Shown here: in pieces, positions 15,090-28,100 of the stretch
Numbering within the stretch: position 1 is the first letter of the stretch
Layout of the letters: the number at the start of each line of letters is the position of its first letter
Source: Archegozetes longisetosus
Lineage: Eukaryota > Arthropoda > Arachnida > Sarcoptiformes > Trhypochthoniidae
Length of the DNA stretch: 64,000 nt
Assembly: GCA_018873245.2 (NCBI GenBank)
Contig: JAEMBT020000005.1
Coordinates: 2,776,001-2,840,000, forward strand
Reading direction: 5' to 3'
Notes under the pieces: generated by a model
What the model was told of the DNA's origin: nothing
Seen by the model: only the letters and a program-made list of their open reading frames with translations
The model's database searches: none
Translations under genes and position numbers: made by a program

Positions 15090-15246
15090 TCTATCTTTTA
15101 TGCTGTAACCGATTGTAGTTTTGTATGTTTTATGCTACTGCTTATTGTAGTTTTGTATTTGCTATGCCGGAGCTGATCGTAGTTTTGAATCTTCTATGCT
15201 ATGGCTGATTGTAGTTTTCTATCTTTTATCTTATAGCTGATTGCAG
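15090..15246 (+). repeat. 32-bp minisatellite ending in the splice acceptor of the eag PAS exon
   Basis: The block ATTGTAG (or ATCGTAG / ATTGCAG) recurs at 15112, 15144, 15176, 15208 and 15240, exactly every 32 bp. It follows a GCTGATT-like block and is followed by a pyrimidine-rich TTTTRTAT block. The last copy ends in TTGCAG, which is the 3' splice site of the exon starting at 15247. Each earlier copy also holds an AG after a T-rich stretch. Confidence 0.9.
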
Positions 15247-18200
15247 CTTCCTTTTGGCAAATGCACAAATCATCGACTACCCCATCGTCTACTGCTCCGA
15301 GTCCTTCTGCAAAATTTCTGGCTATAACAGAGCCGAAGTTATGCAGAAGAGCACTCGTTGCAGTTTCATGTATGGTGAGATGACTGATAAGACGACAATC
15401 GCTAGGATCGAGCAGGCACTCGACAACCATTCTATGGAACAATTCGAGATTTTGCTCTACAAAAAGACACGTAAGTAATAACTATTTAAAATAAAGTGCG
15501 CTATTTGTCAATTCAATCATCTATTTAAGTCTGCATGAGATCTAAAGCCCAGGCCATTAAAGCTCAGACAGAAGTGTCGACTACTCGAGAGTCTTGTTGA
15601 TCAGCCTTGAATTCTACTTGATTTCTCTGCCTGAATCTGGTGCTACAATAATCGTATTGCTCAAGATGAATTCTGTACTCTTTCAAATATATTAGTTATA
15701 TCTAGATTTTGGTGAAACGCCTCAATCAAATTTATCCCAAATCTAAAACAAAATTACATTAGAATTACATATTTTTCTATTTTCAGTTTCTTGTTTTTTG
15801 GCCAAAAAATTGTTTTCGGGATCTTAAAAATAAATTACAATTTATTGATCAAATGTTCTCTATAATTACTTGAAGCTTTGATTAAAAGTTGTTCAGATTC
15901 TGTTCAGATTCTGTTGACATGAAATATGTGAGACTGAAAAATATGATTATTGATTGAGACTTATTACTAAACATAGCTTTAGTTTAAATGAGGTCAGGTT
16001 TGGATCTATCTTTAGAAGAGCTTTTATATTTCACATAATTGGTATAATTAGTGTAATTGAAATTATGAGACATCACAAAGTTATGTATGCATATATAGTA
16101 TTAAAATCTCGAAATAGACTCTAGAAAATTGATACTACTTTATAGAATATATAATCATCATAAATCTTTCACATATCTCCTCTCATCAGGTGTTACTCAG
16201 GAGGAGTTATATCACCAGCTCTTTATAATTTAGCTTACACATTCTATATGTAGGGAGTTTTCCTCTTCTTCTCCCAATATTCTGATATATTCTTCACCCA
16301 ATATTCTGATATGCATCCACTCTCTGTTCACAGTATTATAATTCTGAATCAATTTGACTGACATACTCACAACAGATGACTATTTCGGTTAGGCTACAAA
16401 CGAAATATGCTAAGACTACATTTAAATTATTAAGAATATTCACCTCAATAATCATTGTATAAATGGATTCTCTTTCCAAACTTTCGAGAGCCATATCCGA
16501 GTGAATTAGACGTTAAGTTATCGTTTGATGGATTGCTTTAAAAACCTCGAGGGTTTTCAAGATAGTAGATATGTCTTCTGAAGATTGTATAAAACCTTAC
16601 ATTTGATCAATATTTCACTGTTGTTGAGTAATTCAAAATATTTCACAATCAGAAGGAATCAAATTGTTCTTGAAAAATAGTCTTTTTAAGAAATTCTATA
16701 CTATCTCCTTCTCTGCTATACTTATAATAGACTCATATCTATAAGAATAAAAACTATTGTTTTCGACTTAAACGCTCAGAAATGTTGCTAAAATTGAACA
16801 AATCATTACTCCGAACAAAAGGTTTAAAGAACACTGAATTAAAGTAGTCTGAAGCATAGCTTTATCCACCCTTTAGGATTAGGATCATAGCCCCTATTAC
16901 AGTTTGAAAATTTCTTAAATTCCAATCAAAATAATGATTCATCTTTCACTCAATTGAGAAGCCCTTAGATTTAGTTGTAACTAAAATGTTCACCAGATAA
17001 ATTTAGTCTTTTGCAGAATGTGCTCAAAATAATAACTGAATTTGGTTGATTTTGGTTATGCATCTCTATAATGAGATTGAAACTTCAACTATTCAATAAG
17101 TCATTTTGTTTACATAATTATGTCATTTTATTCCAATTTTACTTCAAATCTATATTAAGAGATATTACGAGTAATATTAAAAATTGCGATTATTTTAAAA
17201 ATTCAATTTTCAATAATTAATTCAAATATAAATATAATGCAAACACAAATATAATACGTACTCAGTGAATGTTTTCTCAACCGAATTCTAAACTGTGAAC
17301 ACATTCTGCTTGAAAAGTTCTTCTTTTCAATTATTTGATTTTACTTTTCTCTCAACTTATTCTAGGAAACTATTATTTCTATCATATTCCAAGATAACAC
17401 ATCTCATTCGTGTATTAGCTTTTGTAGAAATTCAAATGCAATCTATTTTTTCTATTGTATTTGAACTTCTTTTAAAGTATTCGTAGATAAAACATTATTG
17501 AGAAATAGCTATGATTTTTCAGTTGAAAATCTGATAGAAGAAAGAGTTGAACAGAGGTTTGCGATTGATTAATAAATTGAATTTTATTAAAGACAAAAAC
17601 AATGCACAGTAGGAATGATTAGATAGGAGTTTAATTGGAGTGCAATTAGATCACATCTCTGTTAATTAACTTTCTCAGCTGTAAATTTATCTCGAGATTA
17701 CACATTTGTTTTTTATTCAAAGATCGGGACTCGAACAATACAGAAAATGCAAATAACCTTGAATCAAATAAAACTTTAGTTCAAATATGTTAAAATATTC
17801 AGAAAAAATCGAGGATTAGAATAACTGGAATCAATAGTAGTAATAGGTTCCTGAAAATGACGCAAATGTGTTGGAAATGTGATGAAAAAAAATGAAGTTT
17901 TGACGCATGAATTTATTTATAAGAGAGAAAAGTGATCATTATTGATAATTATAAGACGAGACCAGTATGTACTTGATTGCAGTTCGTTTATTAGTGGTTA
18001 TAACATCTGGTCTAATGCAAGTAAAGCAATTTTTCTCACGGGATCCATTATTATATTTAAATGATGAAAATTTTTCTAAGCTCAGGCCCACATCTCACGG
18101 GAAATCAGTGCTTATTCGTCAGCGATAGCATTATTCTTCCTGTAGAATATTTTCTTGTAGAATATTCTTCCTGTAGAATATTCCTGTAGATTCTTGTAGG

Positions 18201-21200
18201 CGAATTTGTGTGTAAGAATTGTTTGTAAGAATAGTTTATGGGAGAATCTGTTCACGAAGTACATGAATGCATTGGCATGAATATAGTTCATGGAATATTC
18301 ATATTAGATGAGTAAAAGAGGAGAAAACTGTTACATTTTTTATCATACTTTTACTAAAGTATATACTTTTCTTACATTATTAACATAGACAGCTATTCCT
18401 CTTCCAGAGTTTAGTAGTTTATTTTAGTTACTACTTCTTAGGGACTAGATAGCAATTCAGGCGAACTGCAAATTGAACATATTATTTTGGTCAGAGTGAA
18501 GCCTGAACAAGATAAATATTCTCTTTCCACTTTTTTAGCTAGTGCATCAGTTTATTTTTCACGTTGAATAACTTGACTTGATTACAAGTTAGTGGTAGAA
18601 CATAGCATACCATACGATCTCAGACTATCTACAGTTCAAGACTATCTACAGACTAAGACTATCTACAGGCTAAGACTATCTAAAGACTAAGGCTATCTAC
18701 AGTTTCAGACTACCCAAAAGCATAGGCGAACTTCATCTATAAATACATATATATATATTAATAATCCAATGAATCAATAAACCACTACTTATTATTAGTT
18801 ATTACTATGTGCTAAATCTACTTTCCAATAATCTCTTATTTGCTGCATTTCTATTGTGTTTCTATTCTTCTCCCTCAACTTAATTGGTTCGACTTTAGTT
18901 ATTGTAGTGAATTTTGTCGATTTTGTCGGTTTTGTCGATTCAAAAAATCGATGTGAATTAGGAAGAAAATCGACTCTCTACAAACAGTGCACAATATGAA
19001 GAGGGAGATTTTAGAAATATTACCCAAATATTAATATGAATAAAATGAGAATATTCTAGCCTATTTGTCAATATATTGAGATTTCTAATAAGTTGAGTGC
19101 ATCAATCGAAATAGAATGAGTTTTCGACTATTTCATTCTCACTGTACTACTATTGGGCGTATACGGAATACAACATTATATACATTTAGAACATTAAGTT
19201 AACAGATATATAGACCTATTGGTGAAATGGTGTCACTCTAAAGTGCATATACTATTATGTTGCTAAATATAGTAGTAGAACGCAATATAGCACCTGATTG
19301 TATCCTTTTCAGTCAGTGGCGAAGCCAGAAGGGGATCACAGTGCACAGACACCCCTATCGAGCTAAACCTACAAGACACCCCTTGACCTAATAAATTCTA
19401 TATTTTTCAACATCAAATTTCTTAATTTATTGTTATTGCTGCATAATGGAGTAAAAATACTTCAATTCAAACTCAATACTATGACACAATAGGTTTAAAT
19501 CGGAAAAGTATATATTCAATTTGATTGGATACGATACGTGCGTTTCTAACTTTGTGTGTCCCCACACCAAATTTGTGGGTTTGCCACAGTTTCTAATATT
19601 TGGTTACACACCAGACAGCTTCTTTTATACTGATTCGAGACATTACGCACTCCTGAGCTAACAAAGAACCAGAGAAATGAATAGAGCTAAATAGAAACCT
19701 CATGATAGAGTTATTGAGTAGAATTCAAGGCACGTAAAATTCTTAGTTCAGAATTGGTTTTATGGCCTTCGCCTGACAAAATTACTTTATTGTCAATTTA
19801 TCTGGTAAAAACTGTAGTATCTGTTGAAATTGTGTTGTTGAGCGATGATTGTGTGCTACTAGAAAGTGGTCATCATATGATGCTCTTGTCTCTACTGTTA
19901 ATCAATGTTTTATATTATCTTTTCTATTATGCTTTTGTCCTGCATTCAAAGCATTTCTATTATTTTTACTTATCACTAATTTGCATGTATTCAAAGCTAA
20001 AGACTTGTATTGTTCTGGTTTGTTGTTCTCTAATTTTTTGCCGTATTGTTATTATTTTGGTTTAATAAAAAGCTAATTTGCACGCATTGTATGTGTCTTT
20101 GTTTTTAGTGTATCACAAATGTCAAATATTTCTTTACAATCATTTTCAAACAGACCATTTCAATTTTCACTATTATTCTTCTTTTTTATCTTCATATTTA
20201 TTAATATCATTTAGTACTTAAGTTCAATAACTCAGAGACAGCCTCTGAATCGCCTCATTTACTCCATCAATAAGAAAGACACCGATATTTTATGGGATGA
20301 ATATCTATCCACATATTATTTCACAAATGCATTCACCAACCACTCATTTGTTTCTGTTTATCTTATTATCAGATATAATAACATGATGTTTTCGTTAATA
20401 TTCACTTCATTCATGATTAGCAGTGCCTTTTTGCTTATCAGACTTGCTCCTAATTCCTTGCAATCGCCTCTTTATTTTTCATATATTCAGCTCTTTGTTT
20501 TCGGCATATCCAGCTCTTATTTTCGGCATATCCAGCTCTTTACTTTGAATATATTGAGCTAAACTGAGCCGTTTTAGCTAAATATCTGATTTACATTTTT
20601 ATACGAAATATCGATCGAGAGCTAGATTGGGTTTAGAGAGTAAACCTGATAGAATGGCAATGAAACATTTGTTTTAGTTTGGTCACATTGCACGCAAGTT
20701 TGCAGCTGAAACGTTAGACTCACTAAATAAAGTTTGACGTAGGCTATTTTCTAATTTTATGTTTAAATTGCGAGTCAAATTGCCTGATGGGATGGAAGGA
20801 GAAGACATTCTCGATTTCCTGTTTTTATTGGAGCTAAATTCAATTTGATTTAATTTATTATAGATGTGGTATGAAAGGCAATAAGTTGAATGCAGTAAAT
20901 TAGATTACAAATAAATAAACTTAATCTCTATTTTATAGACAATTCTCCCTTTAGTTTAAATTAGAATCAATAAAACATTTCCACAATTTTAAACTTAATA
21001 TCTAAACAAACCTTTTAAAACAATTTGATTAAAAACCATTGATTAAAAACTACTAAACTTTAAACTTAATAAGCATTTGCTATTTTGCTCTTGTATTGTC
21101 TAACCCTTGATGATCAACGAAATGAACGTCGACATTAGGTGGTAATGAACGGTCTGATTCAGCGGCTGTCTCTGCAGTTGGATCCGCACAAAGTAGACTA

Positions 21201-24200
21201 GCCAACTCACCTCAGTGCCTCATAGGTAAGACCAAATTCGTTTCATATCGGGGGGTCTATCCGGGGGGTCTATCAAGTCCTAACTCTCGTTGAAATAAGC
21301 TACAGATAGCATTTCATAGCACTCAGAGCACTCAGAGTAGTCAGCAGATCATTTTTTATCTCTAAATTGCCCTCAATGCTTATGATTTCTATTTTAGGAG
21401 GGGTTTAGTGAGCTTACAATATTTAGGAGGGTTTACGGGGCTTAACATTTATGTGTTAATGGAATATAAGTCGCCATTATATGATGTAATTATTAATCTC
21501 CATAATAATGCAAATATCAATTATATGCGAAGGGAGTTACTCATGACCTTTTGCTATAAATGTTAATGCCAACCTAACTACAGATACATTTACTCTTTTC
21601 CTCATTGCAATTGGCTTATGTTCTCTCATATCTAAAATTTATTCTCAACATCAAACTTCTGCTATCCTTCAAACCAAACCTTTGATCTGAATTTAGTTAT
21701 ATATGTGTTACAGTTTTATGTATGTTACAGTTTTATACGTGTTACAGTTCTATATGTGCTACAGTTCTATGTTTTACACCAGAATCAATCAAATTTTATT
21801 CCTTTTTTCACTTAAATTAAAGCTAAATATGCGATAAACGTTTAGAGCTAAAGGGCAAATAAGTTTCACTTTAATCAGTCCTTATCACAAATAATAAATG
21901 ACTAAATTTTTGATTTCTCTACAAAAGACTCGAATTTGTTTAGACCCTTTCAAAAGTTATCGAACAATTGCTTACGTAGCAGTCGTTACATAAACTTGTG
22001 CATGTTTTAGGAGAAGGTTAGATTTAGTGTTTAGCTCTGGCTTATCATCTTAGCTAACGTTTAGAAGACATGCTTTCAGGCACTCATATATTTGCTCTTT
22101 GATTGACTCCATAGAGCCTTCATTTAATTGCGTGCCATTTTATGCGAATCTAAATCTCAAAATAGATATCGAAATAGAAGTCGATTCAAACTAATTAATA
22201 CTCTATCAAAACTGTAATAAAAGCGTAATTACCGGTTTAACATGCACGTTTTTAAAAACTCATTTTCACCGATGTTTTAGTGGATGAAAGTAAACAAAAG
22301 TAGATTTAGGGTATCTTCGAAGGTGTGACAGGTCTATTAAACCAACTCGAACAGATGTTTAGCAAGAAATTGTTTACATTATAAATAGTTATAACCATCA
22401 ATCATTTTTTAATGTCTACATTTTGTCTTAGATCTAGGTTTTAGGTAAACATTTATTTGAAAACCTTTTTGATCCTTTCCTTCAATCTAATGACATCCTA
22501 TTGCAAGGAGAATATGATCAATATGAATGTAATACAAATAATACATTTTATCCTTCAATATCTATCCCTTTGTTTAGCCCAAACCTCCACAATATTGCAT
22601 TTCATCAGTTTGGACCTTCTTTTCAAAACCCATCAATTTTTTAGTTCCTGAGATGTATTGAGACTTATCTAAGGACTTGGGGCCATATTCTTGAACGATT
22701 GCAAATTGCAATGCATAAGGCGATTGCAAATAGTTCATTGCAAACTTGCCATTCTTACTGTGCACTTTTGCAATATTGCTAATTTTGCAAAGTTTCCAGA
22801 ATGCAGCTTTCAGATTTTAATATTTTTGAATGTTCAAAATAGGATATATTTATCGATTTTAAAGTAGCTGTTTTCCCAAAAAATACTTTTGGTCAAAAGT
22901 GTTCACAAATCACAACTTGATATGTTGAGCAAAAAGTGGCCTACACTTTGGCCTTTCAAGCGAATTAAGTTAGAAATACTTTTGTTAACTTGAAGATTCT
23001 CCTCTAATTTCTAAGACAACTGACACAAGTCGGTCTCTGTCGAGACTAAGCGATTCTTAACAGATTAGAGTTTGAAATGTTATGAAAAGAGCACAATTTT
23101 AACTGACGGTAGTGTTAATAATATAATGACTAATTGGTAGAAGAAATGAGATCTAATTATTTTGTGGAGCAGTAAATAGCGTCATAGCTGAGTCGACCGA
23201 GTTTTGTGTGTAATAATTTCTATAAAGTGGCCTTTTATGAAGTGTCTATCTATCTAGTTGTTCAATATTTAGGGCGTCTCCCGGTCTGGACTTTCCATAT
23301 TAATCGTCATTATAATAGATGTGAGCACAATGTCTGCAGTACTTTCAAAAACTAAATTCAATTCAATGCAAATTTTGCAGATCTTCTCAAACTGAGTGAT
23401 AGATGTTTTCTAAATCAATCTAATTATGTTTAAGGTATCTCAGAGAAATAGCAATAGAGATTCTGCGTGACCACAAAAATATTGAGAGTCTACTTGAGTC
23501 AAGAAGTGTTTTATGGTTAGATTTAGTTATAGTTTTCAAAGCTCGAGAAGTGCCTTGCACTTAGTTATAGTTTAGGAGACTCGAGAAGTGTGTTACACTT
23601 AGATTTAGTTTATATAAAAGCGTAGGAAAATATTCTGTAAAATCTGTATTAAATTAAGTGATAACTAAAATCTAATGCGTGAATAGATGATAGGTGAATA
23701 GAAAATAGAGAATCTTTTCAATAATATACTAATCTATTATTTCGAGCCTTTATTTGAATTGAATTGAATGACTTTTCTTTTATACAGAATCGCTGTCTTT
23801 GTCATTAGACTTATTTTTGTGTGCCTTCTCAATTGAATGTGTCATCATTTACATATAGTATTGCCTTACATTCAATGCATTGCTATATGAATAGATTTTA
23901 ATTCTTATCCTATTATTTCTTCTTTTTCATTCATATAAAATCAGAGAAAAACTAAATATCTCTCCAACTCCCACACGCACTTAAGTCATTTTGAAAAGAT
24001 AGTGTGAAAAGGCCATAGAAAAACATGGGTTAATTTTTATTAACATTTAAAAACCAGCTAACTACATGTAGAAGCGAGATAGGTTCGACTGTATACACAG
24101 CCTATTATTTGGTGATACGTGAAGACATGAATAGCGATGATGTTGATTTTGATATATGTTGTGGAATATATCGGACAAGGTTGAAGATGAATCAGTTATT

Positions 24201-25111
24201 ATAAACATGATTGTTTCCCAAATGCTTTGGGTGGGGTTCGAATGCATCTAACAATTGGTCTCTCACTCCACTATCTCATCAATGCATGCCTATTGACCTA
24301 ACGAGTTATTACACAATAACTAAACCTTTTTATAACTCTGACATAGATTTCTTTGAAAATATTTCAATCACCAACTATTTTTAGATGGTATTCCATTTTT
24401 TCTTTGTTATTTTATTTCGTTTTATTTCCTCTGCCATCAATTCGAGAGAAGATATAATATTTAGATAAAAGTCTTTTAAGTCAATGTAACTAAGATTTAA
24501 TCGATTCAAAAAATATGGTTTATTATCAACATTTCTCTAGCTATACTGTATTGTTCTGTTCGATACAGCAGTTATACTGTATTGCACTATTGAATACAGC
24601 GGCTACACTGTATTGTATGGCTGAATACAGTGCTTATACTGTATTGTGTTTTGTGTTGAGTGCTTTACAAAGTATAGCCTTGCGTAACATTTGTCGTACT
24701 ATAGCAAAAAAGTTAATAATTGTAAAGCGTTTTATTGAATAAAAGTAGTTTGAACTAAAACGATTTCTTTATGACAATTTTGTTATTAGGAACCCCATTA
24801 TGGCTTTTGTTACAAATCGCTCCAATAAAAAACGAAAAAGACATTGTCGTACTATTTTTGCTCACATTTCGAGACATAACTGCATTAAAACAGCCAATAG
24901 AAGAAGACGCTGCCAAAGGATTAAGCAAATTCGCACGACTGGCCAGATCGGTCACGAGGAGTCGATCAGTTCTAGCGCAGCAATTCTCATCACACCTTCC
25001 AATAATAAAATCAGAATCTACCAAACAATCAAGTCTTGGACATGTAAGTCTAGTCACATCCAAACAACTGGCAACACATTTACTTATAGATACCTAACTT
25101 TTCATTAGCTC

Positions 25112-25160
<49 letters not shown>

Positions 25161-28100
25161 CCATTAAACACTTTTTCATTGCTTTAATCTTAATGACATA
25201 TACCTTTTCTAACTTCAAATCAAATCCTCTTGAAGTTAACTAAAGTTTAGCACAAAATACTAATGAAAAAGAAATACAAGCTCTCACTAATACATTACAA
25301 ATCAATATTTCTACTAAAAAAACAACAAACATCTGCAAAAGCACTCGTTTCCTTACCAGTTCAAAAGATCTGCCAATGATTTTGTCAGTCTATTGATTAT
25401 AAAGAGAAAAAATATAAGAAATTAGGAGAATTAAATCCTGAATTAGAAAGCTTTGCAAATAAGATTACGAAATTTAATCAAATAAAATAATTTGATTTGA
25501 TTAATAGACTAGAAGTGGTGAAGATTTAGATTGAGACTGACTCTTAGGGAGTGAGTTAAATAGTTAATTTAGTGAAATTTATTCTTTTATAATTTAGTGC
25601 GCAAGATCCCTCAGGTACTTTGCAATTTCGAAACAGTTTCATAACTGTTTATGACAGCCTTCTGTCAATTTTTCATTCAATTAATTCATTTGGCTACATA
25701 GCATTTAAATTTGATACATTATTATTTCCAAACTTGAATGTTACGCAAAACCCAAATATGACTTGAATAGTTGAAGTTTATATTGATTTTTTGAAACTTT
25801 GTTATACAAAGAAGTATTAAATAAGGATCTGAAACCAGGCATTAAAGAGAGAGTTTAATTGTAAAGGTTCACAATAGTGAATATTATGGGTTACATAACA
25901 TAATTATTCTCACAACAGAATTATTCTTACAAGAGAACAGAATAATTCTAACAAGAGAACAAAATTATTCTTAGAAGAGAATTATCCTTACAAGAGAACA
26001 ATAAGAATACTTAATCTAATTAATGAGACAAGCGTTAGAACATGTGGTATATTGACTAATCTTTGGGCTATTTCTTTGCTTAATCGGGGCTGACTTGTTA
26101 TGGTTGTAATATTTGTTGTGGTGAATTACTGGTGTTGTTACTGGTTGTGCTTATAACTACCACAAACAACTTCGACTACTAGCGTCTAACCAGCCATAAT
26201 GTATCATTACAGTTAATGAGCCTGAATGCAGATGTTCTCCCGCAATATCGTCAAGAAGCTCCAAAAACACCGCCACATATTCTACTGCACTATTGCGCAT
26301 TTAAAGCTATCTGGTAAGGGACACATCTATCTGTCTGGGAATAAGTAATTGGGAATAAGTCATTGGGAATAAGTGATTGCTTTAATCTCTAGTCAGATAA
26401 TTATTAAAGGTATTGAATTTCTTATTACTATTAGGGATTGGGTCATATTGTGTTTAACTTTCTACACTGCCATAATGGTACCATATAATGTTGCTTTCAA
26501 GAATAAAACATCTGAAGACGTCAGTCTTTTGGTGCTCGATAGGTACTTCATCTCATAGCTATTTTTTCTATTGTAATAACTAACAAGACCTCAGTCCACG
26601 TGTTTTCAAACTGCTTCTTCCGACCCACTACTGGGTGACCAATTCAGATAACTTAACATAAGCTTCTATGGGAGTGACGTGATCATTGCCATAGAAGTGG
26701 ACCAGGACCAGAAAAGTTTGAAAACCACTGGTTTAGTACATTACTTTCATATTAACTCAATATTGAGAGCCATTAGTTTTACGTTAGATAACTCAGTACA
26801 ATAGGAGAGGACAAACGATTTTGTTCGTTTCTTTCTTATCTTGATTACTCTTTCTTTTCTGCTAATAGTATTGTAGATGTGATATTCTTTATCGATATTG
26901 TGCTCAACTTTCACACAACCTTTGTTGGCCCGGGAGGAGAAGTAGTCTCAGATCCAAAAATAATTAGAATGAATTACCTCAGAAGTTGGTTCATAATTGA
27001 CTTATTGTCGTGTCTGCCCTATGATATATTTAACGCCTTTGATCACACTGAGGATGTAAGTCAGCTTTTCAACTTTAAGTCACTGATTCTCATTGATCTA
27101 ATACTTCTCGTTGATCTAATATTATTTTTTAATTTGATTTTATAGCAAGGCATCGGTAGCTTATTCAGTGCTTTAAAGGTTGTGCGCCTTTTAAGACTTG
27201 GACGTGTCGTTAGAAAACTTGATCGCTATCTTGAATACGGTCAGCTTTATTGCCTAAAAATATGTTTTCTCTCTAGTCTTATTAACTTATTCTTCATTCT
27301 GTTTGATTATACTTCCATCATACATTTAATTCACAAACTTAATTTTACTCTTGATCCATTTTCGATAAATTTATGGTTTTATATCATAAACTTACAAACC
27401 CATCTCAAAGGAAATTAAAAATTTCAATTCTATCTTCATTTGATTCTTTTTGCTAAAAGTAAACAATGCGGGAGATAAGAAAAATAGTGAAAACTTCAAC
27501 TTAAGGATTGAAATATTTGAGACAAAATCATAACCAGTGAAATATAGTATATGTTTGGGAGTAATAAATCATATAGTTCTCGATCTCAGTTTAATAAATC
27601 GTTTATTTAATGGTTTATTTTTGAATAGTTGATAATATTGAGCATTGAATATATTTAACAGGGGCTGCAATGCTGATCCTTTTGCTATGTTTTTATATGC
27701 TTGTGGCCCATTGGCTGGCATGTATTTGGTATAGCATAGGGCGCAGCGATTCCGAAAATCGCTTAACGTATAGCTGGTTGTGGAAACTCGGAAATGTCAC
27801 TCAGGTACCCACCATTCCTATCATTATATTTTCATTTAATTCTTACTTTCTTTCAAACTTAGTCTCCATTCCATTGGGAACCGAACAATTTAACAGAGGA
27901 CATTGAACTAGCAGGAGGCCCAGATAGGACAACGATGTATATTACTTCGTTGTACTTCACGATGACATGCATGACAAGTGTTGGCTTTGGTAATGTGGCT
28001 CCTGAGACTGACAACGAAAAAGTATTTACGATATGTATGATGGTTATCGGAGGTGAGCAGGCCTTCGACTTTTCAAACATAGTCGGTTGAAGAAATGTAA

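Larger units (their letters stand above)
1..15246. other. gene-poor, repeat-rich stretch upstream of the first recognised eag exon
   Basis: No coding exon could be supported on either strand. Open frames are short (under 100 codons) and lack family resemblance or paired splice sites. The stretch holds dinucleotide runs, several minisatellites and a foldback element, each listed separately. Because the eag PAS exon at 15247 starts with an internal splice acceptor, at least the right part should be eag intron, and the missing eag N-terminal exon may lie here unrecognised or beyond the left edge. Confidence 0.6.
15471..24789 (+). other. 9.3-kb eag intron
   Basis: Donor GTAAGT at 15471 and acceptor TTATTAG ending at 24789 flank this intron between the PAS exon and the exon starting TPLWLLLQ. 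Drosophila EAG has alternatively spliced residues at about this point. The stretch contains minisatellites (18136, 18623, 24542), candidate non-autonomous DNA elements (19314, 22678), a tRNA-like SINE head (24062) and one candidate cassette exon (21139). The remainder is featureless AT-rich sequence. Confidence 0.9.

Noticed and set aside
16189..16235. Possible exon after TCTCATCAG in the eag intron
   Set aside because: The frame meets a stop within 15 codons and there is no donor before it.
19754..20076. Two overlapping hydrophobic frames of 75-103 codons, + strand
   Set aside because: Low-complexity T-rich sequence inside the eag intron; frames overlap and resemble nothing.
24755..25108. 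Frames of about 100 codons on both strands over the eag exon
   Set aside because: Shadows of the conserved exon 24790-25043 in other frames.
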